Source: Actinomadura rudentiformis (GTDB lineage Bacteria > Actinomycetota > Actinomycetes > Streptosporangiales > Streptosporangiaceae). Taken from it: a DNA stretch of 64,000 nt. The stretch spans positions 234,694 to 298,693 of the forward strand of contig NZ_WBMT01000016.1 in NCBI RefSeq assembly GCF_008923185.1, read 5' to 3'. This document shows, piece by piece, positions 44,632 to 53,287 of this stretch. How positions within the stretch are numbered: position 1 is the first letter of the stretch; every line of letters starts with the position of its first letter. The notes beneath the pieces were generated by a model. It saw only the letters and a program-made list of their open reading frames with translations. It ran no database searches and was not told where the DNA came from. The position numbers were made by a program, and so were the translations under genes.

Positions 44632-46221
44632 TCAGCCGGCGGGGTCTGAGGATGCCTCGATCGACTGCTGGTGCCGGAAGATGTTCAGGGGGTCCCAGCG
44701 GGCCTTGGCGCGTTGCAGCCGGGGGTAGGCGTCCTTGTAGTACAGCTGAGACCAGGGCTGGTTGGAGGTGTTCCACTCCGGATCGTTCAGGTCGACGTCG
44801 GGATAGTTGATGTAGCAGCCGTCGGTGCGGCTGCCGACGATCGGGACGCCGCCGGTGTCGGCGAAGGTGGCCTGGTAGGTGTCGCGGATCCAGGCCACGT
44901 GCCGGGCCGCGTCACCGGGGTCGGTGTCGCTGGGCCGGCGCCAGTAGACCTGGTACTGCATTTTCAGGATCGAGTCGCGCTGCGGTACGGCGGTGTCACG
45001 GGGCGGGCGGTTGATCGCCGAGCCGTAGGAGTCGATCTGGATGACCGCCTCGGGGTTGGTGTAGTCGGTGTAGTGGGTGTTGCCCAGGTAGTCCCACATT
45101 GCCTGGATCTGCCGGCCAGAGAAGGGGCGGCGCAGGTAGGCCGACTTGTACTTGCCGCAGCGGTTCTCTCCTGAGCTGTTGAGCGCCTGGGTGGCGGTCA
45201 GCCACGGCATCAGTCTCGGTTTCCAGGCGTCGGGGATGGGACCGTGCTCGGCCACTGACGACAACATCGGCCCGGAGGTGGGGATCGCGTCGCTGTCGAC
45301 GGTGTCCAGGAAGCCGAGCATGGCCGCGACGCCTTCGTCGCCGGGATCGTCACCGTCGGCGTTGACTTGCGCGACCAGGCCGATGTTGTTCGTGCCCTGG
45401 TTGCTGTGGGTGAGGGTCAGCAGGGTGAACAACCGGCCGGCGGCGGTGGCGGGGTCCTGGTGGGCGGCGAAGTACTCGCCGTAGGAGCTGACCAGATGGG
45501 TGAAATGCTTCTGGGTGAAACCCTGCCAGCTCCAGGTGCGGGCGGTGACCAGGACACGGCGCGGCGGGGCGGGCGGGTCACGGAACCAGAACCGGGTGAC
45601 CACCCCGAAGTTGCCTCCACCGCCTCCGGTGTGGGCCCACCACAGGTCCCGCAGGTCGGGGTCGGGGGAGTCGCGGGTGGCCACCACGAGTTCGACCGTG
45701 CGGCGGTCGGTGACCACGGCGACCTCGACGGCGTACAGGTAGTCCACCGTCAGGCCGGCCTGGCGCGACAGCAGCCCGTAACCGCCGCCGGTGATGTGGC
45801 CGCCCAGCCCCACCGAGTAGCACGACCCGGCCGGCAGGGTGCGGCCCGACAGTGGGAACAGGTGGCTGTAGACGTGCCAGTTGGTCGCCCCGGGCTCCAC
45901 GCACCAGGCCTCCATGTCGGGGTCGTAGTGCATCCCGCACATGGGACTGACGTCCAAAATCACCCGTACGTCGTCGCCGCACACGAAGTCCTCGTAGCAG
46001 TGCCCACCGGAGCGAACGGTCACGCGGGTACGTGCCGGATCAACCGCCGGCTGATTGACGGCCTCTGACAGTGCCCTGACCACCCCGCGCGGCGAGGTCA
46101 CCATGCGCACGTACTCGGGCCGGGCGATCCAGCGCTGGTTGAACCCGCGGCTCAGAGCCGGATACCGGACATCGGCCGGGGCGACGGTGACGGCGGGCGC
46201 AGGTGTCTCAGGACTGCTCAT
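44632..46221 (-). CDS. FAD-linked oxidase with BBE domain
   Basis: A 529-residue vanillyl-alcohol-oxidase-superfamily flavoprotein (berberine-bridge/glucooligosaccharide oxidase group). The FAD domain has VRSGGHCYEDF, where His about 74 can carry 8-alpha-linked FAD. GSCYSVGLGGHITGGGYG has Cys about 134 at the place of the second covalent link, so bicovalent FAD is likely. The C-terminal BBE segment with YYKDAYPRLQRAKARWDPLNIF includes the family Tyr. There is no signal peptide. It oxidises an alcohol, sugar or alkaloid-like substrate with O2. Confidence 0.88.
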   Translation of the reverse strand: MSSPETPAPAVTVAPADVRYPALSRGFNQRWIARPEYVRMVTSPRGVVRALSEAVNQPAVDPARTRVTVRSGGHCYEDFVCGDDVRVILDVSPMCGMHYDPDMEAWCVEPGATNWHVYSHLFPLSGRTLPAGSCYSVGLGGHITGGGYGLLSRQAGLTVDYLYAVEVAVVTDRRTVELVVATRDSPDPDLRDLWWAHTGGGGGNFGVVTRFWFRDPPAPPRRVLVTARTWSWQGFTQKHFTHLVSSYGEYFAAHQDPATAAGRLFTLLTLTHSNQGTNNIGLVAQVNADGDDPGDEGVAAMLGFLDTVDSDAIPTSGPMLSSVAEHGPIPDAWKPRLMPWLTATQALNSSGENRCGKYKSAYLRRPFSGRQIQAMWDYLGNTHYTDYTNPEAVIQIDSYGSAINRPPRDTAVPQRDSILKMQYQVYWRRPSDTDPGDAARHVAWIRDTYQATFADTGGVPIVGSRTDGCYINYPDVDLNDPEWNTSNQPWSQLYYKDAYPRLQRAKARWDPLNIFRHQQSIEASSDPAG

Positions 46222-46546
46222 GGGGGTTCCCTTTCCGATCCTCGAAGACACGTGGGCGCCGCAGCCCCGCTCCGGCCCTCAGGGGCCAGCGCAAGATGGC
46301 GGCCCGCCGCACGGGGCGGCGGGAGCAGACAGCACCTCCACCCTTCCCGGACGTCACGGATCAACTACTAACCGTGATGGCAGATGTGGGTCGCGCCGTG
46401 GAGACGACGCGACAACCTGGCGCACACCTTCGCGCACGCAGCACTCGCGCAAGCAGCACTTTCGCTGCTGACAGCACAGCGGCGCCTTGTGGTGGCGTGG
46501 TCAGGTGAGGCCCGCGCCAACGATCATCAGAAAGGCTCGCGACCCG
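46222..46546. other. intergenic region, no gene seen
   Basis: About 325 bases between the starts and ends of two minus-strand genes. It is the upstream region of the FAD oxidase. Codon-like frames present have no family resemblance. A GC-poor patch around 46360-46380 (ATCAACTACTAACCGTGATG) could hold the promoter; no confident element was identified. Confidence 0.4.
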
Positions 46547-46858
46547 CTATGGGCGCTGAGTCCCCGGGGCCCCTTCACCGTTCGTCGGGTTCGTGATGCG
46601 GAACACCACGTCGTCCTCGGCGATCTCCGCGTTCAGGGCTCTGCCGCCCAGCATGCGGGCGGCCGTGGTCTGCAGAAACACGCGCACGCCGTCGGTCTCG
46701 ATGACCTCGTCCTCCGCGTCCGGCCCGGGTGCGATGGACAGTTCGAGTCCGCCGGCGGAATCGTGATGCACGATGCGGAGGCCGGAATCCTCCGAAAGCC
46801 CAGGTTTCTTCGTCAGGATGCGGATGGCCTCAACGGCGGTGCCGGTCAAAATGAGCAC
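46547..46858 (-). CDS. IscA/HesB-like protein without cysteines
   Basis: A 103-residue protein of the A-type Fe-S carrier fold: LTGTAVEAIRILTKKPGL, SGLRIVHHDSAGGLELSIAPGP and DEVIETDGVRVFLQTTAARMLGGRALNAEI follow the IscA/HesB pattern. The three cysteines that bind iron or clusters in true IscA are absent; there is no cysteine at all. It therefore probably does not carry an Fe-S cluster by the usual mechanism. Annotated homologs are common in actinomycetes. Confidence 0.75.
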   Translation of the reverse strand: MLILTGTAVEAIRILTKKPGLSEDSGLRIVHHDSAGGLELSIAPGPDAEDEVIETDGVRVFLQTTAARMLGGRALNAEIAEDDVVFRITNPTNGEGAPGTQRP

Positions 46859-47308
46859 GATCGAGCTCCTCGCGTCGGTCCAATTGATTCAAGCCTCGGC
46901 TCGTGGTAATTCCGATGAAAGATGGGCGGACCCGTAGAGCCGCCCATTGTCGGGGGCATATCTCAGTCAATCACGACGGATGTTCAACTGCAGATCGTTG
47001 ATGTCGACCCGGCGCTCTGTACGGTCGTCTTTCCGGTCCTATCCTGTGTCAGGCCTGGTCTGAGGTGCCGTCGAGACGTTCAACCGAGAAACTTCCGCAG
47101 TCGAACGCCCGGACCGCCGGGCGTCGGCTGTTTCGCCTCTTGACCGGCAACGTTCAAAGGCCTGCTCGACTCTTGCGCGGAATGGAATGCGTTGACTTTC
47201 AGTCGGGGGATATGGATTCTGGCATCTGGTAGGGACATGCACCTGAGAAATGAGCCAGAGTGCCGGGGCTCTTCATGATGTGCCCCTGAAGACGTGAAGG
47301 AGTAACCA
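46859..47308. other. intergenic region with hairpin, upstream of halogenase
   Basis: About 450 bases between divergent genes. It shows no convincing coding frame. It contains a strong 8-bp hairpin at 47105-47124. The region must hold the promoter of the halogenase operon. The segment 47010-47060 (GTCGTCTTTCCGGTCCTATCCTGTG) is pyrimidine-rich, and no -35/-10 pair was confidently assigned. Confidence 0.4.
47105..47124 (+). terminator. hairpin in the halogenase upstream region
   Basis: ACGCCCGG (47105-47112) and CCGGGCGT (47117-47124) form a perfect 8-bp stem with a four-base loop, followed by CGGCTGTTTCG. It could be a terminator at the left edge of the cluster or, if the transcript starts further upstream, a leader structure in the halogenase mRNA. 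Confidence 0.4.
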
Positions 47309-48667
47309 GTGGCCGAGGCTCGCAACAACGATTATGACGCCATCGTGATCGGCGGGGGGCCCAGTGGGTCTGCGTATGCGATCACACTCGCCCGCAAAGG
47401 CCACTCGGTGCTCCTGCTGGAGCGCGAGGAGATGCCACGGTTCCACATTGGCGAGTCCTTGCTGACCTACACCGCGGACGTGCTGGAGCAGATGGGGCTC
47501 CTGGACCGGGTGGCCAAGAGCGGCTTCGTCATCAAGAGGGGAATCGAGCTGACCGGGACCGAAGGCACGTTCCGGCGCCTCGACCTCGGCCAGATCGGGG
47601 ACGGGCGGCGCGGCTGGACCCTCCACGTGGAGCGCTCGGACTTCGACAAGATCCTCCTCGACGCCGCGGCGGAGACGCCGGGTGTGACCGTCCTCCAGAA
47701 GGCCCGGGTGCGGAAACTCCTCTTCTCCGGCGAGCGCATCTCCGGCGTCCGGTACACCTGCGACGGCGAGGACCACGAGACCACCGGGAGCTTCGTCATC
47801 GACGCGAGCGGCCGGGCTGGTGTGATCGCGCGAGGGCTGGACCTGCGCAAGACCGACAACGACCTCAGGATGGCGGCGGTGTTCAAGCACTTCGGAGGCT
47901 TGGACGAACGCAACAACCCGGCCACCGAAGGCGACATCCAGCTCGGGCTGTACGAGGACGGGTGGTTCTGGGCCATTCCGATCCGTCCCGATGTCATCAG
48001 CATCGGCTGCCTGGCACCGGCGGAGATCCTCCGGGAATCGGTGCCCGAGGACATGTTCACCAAGAACCTGGAGCGGATTCCCCGGATCGCCCAGCGCATC
48101 AAGGGCACGGCGGTGATCCGCGAGCTCACCGGCGAGAACAACTTCGAATATCACTGCGACACCCTTGCCGGGCCCGGCTTCTTCATCATCGGCGACGCCG
48201 GGTGCTTCACCGACCCGGTCTTCTCCGGTGGCGTGCTCCTCGCCCTCACGACCGGGCGCAGGGCGGCCGAGGAGACCGCCCGGGTGCTGGCCGGGGAAGC
48301 GGAGGAGAAGGAGGCGGCGCTGCGCTACCAGAACTTCTTCAAGACCGGTTACGAGACGTACTACCGGCTCATTCGCGCGGTGTACGACAACAGGTACGTG
48401 TCCGAGGGCCGGGAACTCAGGGTGAGCCCGCAGAATGGCGGCGACCGCCTTGCCGGTGCGGGGTGGTGGGGGATTCAGGAGAGACTCCAGGCCACGTCGG
48501 GTGGACCGTTCGACACCAAGGAATCGATCGAGCACTTCTGGCTCGTGCGGGCCCTGAACGGGGACTTCTGGTCGGGCGAGAACCGGTTCTTCCAGCGCCT
48601 GCGTGAAGAAAAGGCCTGGGGCCTGTTCGACGACTTCGATCCCATCTACGAATGCCCCGTCCACTGA
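47309..48667 (+). CDS. flavin-dependent halogenase
   Basis: A 452-residue FADH2-dependent halogenase of the phenolic/PltA-CndH-like branch. The Rossmann loop is VIGGGPSGS at 13-21. The entry segment is PRFHIGESLL. Lys about 76 in GFVIKRG is at the place of the chlorinating lysine. The WxWxIP motif appears as GWFWAIP (W219, W221), and the halogenase-specific FxxPxxSxG motif as FTDPVFSGG (300-308). The substrate would be an activated or carrier-bound phenol or pyrrole, or a polyketide aromatic ring. A separate flavin reductase is required; none is adjacent. It begins the cluster region and is followed by an antiporter. Confidence 0.87.
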   Translation: MAEARNNDYDAIVIGGGPSGSAYAITLARKGHSVLLLEREEMPRFHIGESLLTYTADVLEQMGLLDRVAKSGFVIKRGIELTGTEGTFRRLDLGQIGDGRRGWTLHVERSDFDKILLDAAAETPGVTVLQKARVRKLLFSGERISGVRYTCDGEDHETTGSFVIDASGRAGVIARGLDLRKTDNDLRMAAVFKHFGGLDERNNPATEGDIQLGLYEDGWFWAIPIRPDVISIGCLAPAEILRESVPEDMFTKNLERIPRIAQRIKGTAVIRELTGENNFEYHCDTLAGPGFFIIGDAGCFTDPVFSGGVLLALTTGRRAAEETARVLAGEAEEKEAALRYQNFFKTGYETYYRLIRAVYDNRYVSEGRELRVSPQNGGDRLAGAGWWGIQERLQATSGGPFDTKESIEHFWLVRALNGDFWSGENRFFQRLREEKAWGLFDDFDPIYECPVH

Positions 48668-48687
48668 CGTGCCCCCGGGAGCATCAG

Positions 48688-50064
48688 ATGGTCGTGGCGG
48701 CACCCCCGATCGCCCCGATGAACGCCCATGAGGCGCTCGTTCTGCTGCTGCAGATCAGCCTTCTGCTGAGCCTCGCGGTGGTGTTGGGGCAGCTGGCGCG
48801 GCGACTGGGAATGCCGGCCGTCGTGGGTGAACTTTCCGCCGGCGTGCTGTTGGGGCCCTCGTTGCTCGCCCATGTGGCCCCCGGTCTGTCCGGCTGGCTG
48901 TTTCCGAGCACTCCCGGCCAGATGCATCTGCTGGACGCGGTGGGGTACTTCGGCGTGCTCTTGCTGGTGGGCGTCACCGGTATGAGCATCGACACGAAGC
49001 TGCTGCGGCGCAGGAGCCTGGCGGTGGCGCAGGTGAGTGCCGGCGGGTTGCTGGTCCCCCTGGCGCTCGGGGTGGCCGTCGGGTTCATGCTGCCCGCGTC
49101 GCTGATCGCCGAGGGCGCCGACCGTGCCGTCTTCGCCTGGTTCATCGGCGTGGCGATGTGCGTCAGCGCCATCCCCGTCATCGCCAAGACGCTGCTGGAC
49201 ATGCGCCTGCTCCACCGGAACGTCGGCCAGCTGATCATCAGTGCGGCGGCGGTCGACGACGTCGCCGGCTGGCTGCTGATGTCGATGGTGTCGGCCATGG
49301 CCACCACCGGGATCCGGGGCCGCGAGGCGACGGTGGCGGTCGGCTGCCTCGCGGGCGTTCTCCTGTTCGCCTGGCTCATCGGACGTCCCGTCGTGGGCAT
49401 GATGCTGCGGCTGCCCTCCCGGTCGGCCGACCCGGGCGTGGTCGTCGCGGTGGCGGTCCTGATCGTGATGCTGTCGGCGGCGGGGACGCAGGCACTGGGC
49501 ATGGAGGGGGTCCTCGGCGCGTTCTTCGCCGGCATTCTCATCGGCTCGTCGCGATGGGTCGACCGCGAACGCCTCGCACCGCTGCGGACGTTCGTGCTGT
49601 CCGTGCTCGCCCCGCTCTTCTTCGCCACGGCCGGGTTGCGGATGGACCTCACCGCGCTGGGCGACCCCGTGGTGCTGGGTGCGGCGAGCCTCATGCTGGT
49701 GGTCGCCGTCGCCGGCAAGCTGGCCGGGGGGTACGTGGGTGCGCGCGCCGGCAGGCTCGGCCACTGGGACGCGCTGGCCCTCGGCGCCGGGCTGAACGCC
49801 CGCGGCGTCATCCAGATGATCATTGCGATGGTCGGGCTGCGGCTCGGCGTGCTCACCATGGAGATGTACACGATCATCGTCCTGGTGGCCGTCGGCACCT
49901 CGCTGATGGCGCCGCCGATGTTGCGGTACGCGGTGCGCCGCGGCGAGACCCTGAGCCCGGAGGAGACCGAACGCGAGAAGGCGCTGGACATCGGGCCGGC
50001 CCCTGACCAACCGGTCGGTCGTTGGCGACACGAGACGAGTTCGCCGCACGCGGCTCCTCCCTAG
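48688..50064 (+). CDS. cation/proton antiporter (CPA2, KefB-like)
   Basis: A 458-residue membrane protein with about 12 hydrophobic segments. Features are MPAVVGELSAGVLLGPSLLAH, the unwound-helix region AAAVDDVAGWLLM with the paired Asp residues of electrogenic CPA2 transporters, and GLNARGVIQMIIAMVGL. The ATG at 48688 follows GGGAG. It begins 20 bases after the halogenase and is likely cotranscribed. Antiporters of this type appear in antibiotic clusters, where they may support export or self-resistance; this role is inferred. Confidence 0.88.
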   Translation: MVVAAPPIAPMNAHEALVLLLQISLLLSLAVVLGQLARRLGMPAVVGELSAGVLLGPSLLAHVAPGLSGWLFPSTPGQMHLLDAVGYFGVLLLVGVTGMSIDTKLLRRRSLAVAQVSAGGLLVPLALGVAVGFMLPASLIAEGADRAVFAWFIGVAMCVSAIPVIAKTLLDMRLLHRNVGQLIISAAAVDDVAGWLLMSMVSAMATTGIRGREATVAVGCLAGVLLFAWLIGRPVVGMMLRLPSRSADPGVVVAVAVLIVMLSAAGTQALGMEGVLGAFFAGILIGSSRWVDRERLAPLRTFVLSVLAPLFFATAGLRMDLTALGDPVVLGAASLMLVVAVAGKLAGGYVGARAGRLGHWDALALGAGLNARGVIQMIIAMVGLRLGVLTMEMYTIIVLVAVGTSLMAPPMLRYAVRRGETLSPEETEREKALDIGPAPDQPVGRWRHETSSPHAAPP

Positions 50065-50177
50065 CGGACGGCCGCAGGCCGTTTCAATCGTGGGAGCCGG
50101 GTAACGCCTTGATAGGTCCACACCTTCCTCGGCCATTGACGAGCACGGCAATTGACCAGCACGACGACGGAGCACCG

Positions 50178-50618
50178 ATGCCGAACAAAAAGGACACCGC
50201 CAAGAAGTCCGGCTCTGGACCGAAACTGCTCTCCGGTGGGAACCCGCAGATCCCGAAGGGGGAGGGCGACAAGCCGGTGCAGGCCTATATCGCGGCCATG
50301 CCCGGCTGGAAGAGCTCGGTGGGCAAGCGGCTCGACCACCTGGTCGTGAGCACCGTTCCCGATGTGCACAAGGTCGTGAAGTGGAATCAGCCGTTCTATG
50401 GCAACGAAGGTGACGGCTGGTTCTTCGCCTTCCGCTGCTACACCGAGTACATCCAGCTGCAGTTCTCCAGCGGGACCTCGCTTGACCCCGTTCCGCCCAA
50501 GGAGTCCAAGCACGAGGGGATGCGTTACCTCAACCTCCGCGAGGACGACGAGCTCGACGAGAAGCAGTTCGTCTCGTGGATCAAGCAGGCGCAGAAACTG
50601 CCCGGCAGGAAGGACTAG
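50178..50618 (+). CDS. DUF1801-domain protein
   Basis: A 146-residue cytoplasmic protein of the DUF1801 (YdhG-like) family. After a lysine-rich N-terminus it has VQAYIAAMPGWKSSVGKRLDHLV and HKVVKWNQPFYGNEGDGWFFAFRCY, which are the family signature. Function unknown. ATG 50178 is preceded by a purine-rich stretch (GACGACGGAGCACCG). Confidence 0.82.
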   Translation: MPNKKDTAKKSGSGPKLLSGGNPQIPKGEGDKPVQAYIAAMPGWKSSVGKRLDHLVVSTVPDVHKVVKWNQPFYGNEGDGWFFAFRCYTEYIQLQFSSGTSLDPVPPKESKHEGMRYLNLREDDELDEKQFVSWIKQAQKLPGRKD

Positions 50619-50642
50619 GGCCGCAAAGCACGGCAAGCCCAG

Positions 50643-50720
50643 GCACTGCAAGCCTCAGGCAAGGCTTGCAGTGCTGCAAGTGCCGGGCTGTACTTGCAGT
50701 GCTGCAAGTGCGGGGCTGCA
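50643..50720. repeat. hairpin and 28-bp palindromic tandem repeat between convergent genes
   Basis: GCACTGCAAGCC (50643-50654) pairs perfectly with GGCTTGCAGTGC (50663-50674) around an eight-base loop: a 12-bp stem fit for bidirectional termination. The palindrome CTTGCAGTGCTGCAAG then occurs at 50665-50680 and again at 50693-50708; the enclosing 28-base units match at 26 positions. The hairpin and first palindrome share bases and so are alternatives. A regulator-binding or REP-like role is possible. Confidence 0.7.
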
Positions 50721-50724
50721 CGTG

Positions 50725-51381
50725 TCAGGCCCTGCGCACACTGCGGACCCGGCGCGCGTACTTGACGCGCCCGATGGTGTACCAGATCAGCCGTGCCGGG
50801 AGCGGCAGCGACCCCAGCAGATGCGCCCGCTCCCGCCGGTCCGCATCCTCCAAGGCCGCCCCCAGGAAGAACACCATTTTCTCCCTGGGCGCGTGGGCTG
50901 AGAAATGCTCGGACAGCCTGTCCCACTCGCTCACGCTCACATGCTGCTCCGCCAACGGCAGGACGTTCTGCTCCTCGTCGTCCAAATGCTCGTTCAGAAG
51001 CGCCACGTGTTCGGCCAGCAGAGCGCTCAGCTTGTCGCGTGACTCTTCGTCCGCACGCTCGGCCCACGCCGGTGCCAGTTCGGCCATGCGCGTCATGCTC
51101 TCGGCCAGCCCCTCGTGTTGCTCCTTTATGCGCAGGACGAGATCGGCCTCATCCACACGGTCCAGAAGCAGCGGCCACAGCAACTCGTCTTCAGCCGAAT
51201 GGTGCAGGTGCAGGGCCAGCAGGTAGTCGGCCAGGTGCGCCGCGAGCACCCGGGCTCGGTCAGTATCTCCCGGCTTTACGCACGGCACCTGTGCGGCCAG
51301 TACCCGTGACTCCCGGCGGGAGGCGCGATGGGTGACGACCATCTCGTGGGTGTCGGGACGCTGGCGGGACGCTGTGGCCAT
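50725..51381 (-). CDS. hemerythrin-domain protein
   Basis: A 218-residue helical-bundle protein. Candidate iron ligands are the His of VVTHRASRRE, His and Glu in LHLHHSAEDELLWP, His in IKEQHEGL and the His/Glu residues in LLAEHVALLNEHLDDEEQNVLP. The usual DUF2249/hemerythrin HHxxED pattern is visible. The C-terminal 60 residues (PLPARLIWYTIGRVKYARRVR) look like an actinobacterial extension. Roles could be oxygen or NO sensing or iron handling. AAGGAG precedes ATG 51381. Confidence 0.85.
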   Translation of the reverse strand: MATASRQRPDTHEMVVTHRASRRESRVLAAQVPCVKPGDTDRARVLAAHLADYLLALHLHHSAEDELLWPLLLDRVDEADLVLRIKEQHEGLAESMTRMAELAPAWAERADEESRDKLSALLAEHVALLNEHLDDEEQNVLPLAEQHVSVSEWDRLSEHFSAHAPREKMVFFLGAALEDADRRERAHLLGSLPLPARLIWYTIGRVKYARRVRSVRRA

Positions 51382-51595
51382 CGACGGCTCCTTCTGCCGG
51401 TCATAGTCGTAGGGGTTAATCGTCGGCCACCGCTCTAAAAACGGGCTTGGAACCGGCTTGGACGCGCCGCCGTGAAAACCGGGCCGCTGCCCCATTGAGG
51501 GCCCCCACAGCGCACGGAGCGCTCTAGCGTCTCTCTATCGTCCCTTGAAACCGCGGGCCCAAAGTCGGTCATGGAACGACGGTTGGGAGACGCAC

Positions 51596-53278
51596 GTGAC
51601 TGACGTGCTGATGGGCCGATCGGTTGATCTGCCTGAATGGGTCATATGTGCAGGGTGCCGCACGCTGGCATACGGCAAGCGGTTCCGGCGTGATCTGCTT
51701 GTGTGCCCGGAGTGCGGCCTCCATGAACGGATGAGCTCCGAGGAACGGATCTCCGCCTTGCTGGACGAGGGATCCGCCGAGGAGCTCGACTTTTCCGTGG
51801 ACACGGGGGATCCGCTGGGTTTCGTCGACTCCAAGCCCTACACGGTTCGGCTGAGGGAGGCGCAAGCCGCCACCGGAATGAAGGAAGCGGTGGTATGCGT
51901 CCGCGGCACCATTGACGGTAATCCGGTCATGGCCGCCGTGATGGACTTCTGCTTTCTCGGTGGAAGCCTGGGAGCGGCGGTCGGGGAGTTGATCACGCGG
52001 ACGGCCGAGCTCGCGCTCGCGGAGCGAACGCCTCTTCTCGTCGTGACGTCGTCGGGTGGAGCGCGCATGCAGGAGGGCGCGCTGTCCCTGATGCAGATGG
52101 CCAAGACGAGCCAGGCCCTGCGCGAGCTCGACGAAGCCGGCATTCTCACCATCTCGCTGATCACCGACCCGACCTATGGCGGGGTCGCGGCCTCGTTCGC
52201 CACCCAGGCCGACGTCATCGTCGCCGAGCCGGGCGCGCGCCTGGGCTTCGCCGGGCCGCGAGTGATCCAGCAGACGATCCGCCAGTCCCTGCCGGAGGGC
52301 TTCCAGACCGCCGAGTTCCTGGTCGAGCGGGGAATGATCGACATGGTGGTGCCGCGCCAGGCGCTCCGTGTCACGCTGGCCCGGCTGCTGTCGGCGGGCT
52401 CGCGGCGCCCGGCGGCACCGCGCGCCGCGGACCGGGGAGGCACGGCGGAAGCGGCGTTGGTCAGGGATTCGCGCGACCTGCCCGCCAGGGAACCCTGGGA
52501 CGCGGTCCGCCTGGCCAGAGCGCTGGACCGGCCGACGGCGCTGCAGTACATCCAGGCGATCACCGACGACTTCGTCGAGCTGCGCGGCGACCGCCTGGCG
52601 GGCGACTGCCGGGCCATCATCGGTGGTCTGGCGCGGCTGGACGGGGCCCCGCTGGTGATCATCGGCCATCAGAAGGGCCGGACGACCAAGGAGCTGGCGG
52701 ACGGCAACTTCGGCATGCCGTCCCCCGCGGGATACCGCAAGGCGGCCCGGCTCATGCGCCTTGCCGCGAAGCTCGGCGTTCCGGTGGTCACCCTCGTCGA
52801 CACCCCGGGCGCCCATCCCGGAGTCGAGGCCGAGACCGAGGGCCAGGCCGTGGCGATCGCCGACACGCTCCGGCTCATGACCGGCCTGCCGGTTCCGGTG
52901 GTCTCGGTGGTCACCGGAGAGGGAGGCAGCGGAGGCGCTTTGGCGCTCGCGGTGGCCAACCGGGTTCTCGCCTTCTCCAACGCGATCTATTCCGTGATCA
53001 GCCCGGAGGGGTGCGCGGCCATCCTGTGGCGCGACTCGAGCGCCGCTCCGCAGGCGGCACGGGCCCTCCGCCTCGATGCACGATCCCTGCTGGAGCTCGA
53101 GGTCGTCGACGCGGTGATCCCGGAGCCGGAAGGGGGTGCTCAGGGCGACCACGGTGCCACGGCCAGGAATTTGAAGGCAGCGATAGCCGCGGGCTTGGAC
53201 GAGCTCTCGACGCTCGACGCGGCCCGCCTCGTCGAGAACCGCCGGGTACGGTTCCGCCGGTTCCAAGCGCTCGTCTAG
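51596..53278 (+). CDS. accDA: acetyl-CoA carboxylase carboxyltransferase, fused beta and alpha subunits
   Basis: A 560-residue fusion. Residues 1-270 are AccD-like with the zinc ribbon CAGC...CPEC (Cys about 18, 21, 37, 40) and SSGGARMQEGALSLMQMAK. From about residue 300 on it is AccA-like: QAITDDFVELRGDRLAGDC, GHQKGRTTKE, TLVDTPGAHPG and SVVTGEGGSGGALALAVANRV. It transfers CO2 from biotin to acetyl-CoA, giving malonyl-CoA. The GTG at 51596 follows GGGAG; an upstream TTG is less likely. With accB and accC it forms a dedicated malonyl-CoA supply for a polyketide pathway. Confidence 0.92.
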   Translation: MTDVLMGRSVDLPEWVICAGCRTLAYGKRFRRDLLVCPECGLHERMSSEERISALLDEGSAEELDFSVDTGDPLGFVDSKPYTVRLREAQAATGMKEAVVCVRGTIDGNPVMAAVMDFCFLGGSLGAAVGELITRTAELALAERTPLLVVTSSGGARMQEGALSLMQMAKTSQALRELDEAGILTISLITDPTYGGVAASFATQADVIVAEPGARLGFAGPRVIQQTIRQSLPEGFQTAEFLVERGMIDMVVPRQALRVTLARLLSAGSRRPAAPRAADRGGTAEAALVRDSRDLPAREPWDAVRLARALDRPTALQYIQAITDDFVELRGDRLAGDCRAIIGGLARLDGAPLVIIGHQKGRTTKELADGNFGMPSPAGYRKAARLMRLAAKLGVPVVTLVDTPGAHPGVEAETEGQAVAIADTLRLMTGLPVPVVSVVTGEGGSGGALALAVANRVLAFSNAIYSVISPEGCAAILWRDSSAAPQAARALRLDARSLLELEVVDAVIPEPEGGAQGDHGATARNLKAAIAAGLDELSTLDAARLVENRRVRFRRFQALV

Positions 53279-53287
53279 GGGACATGG

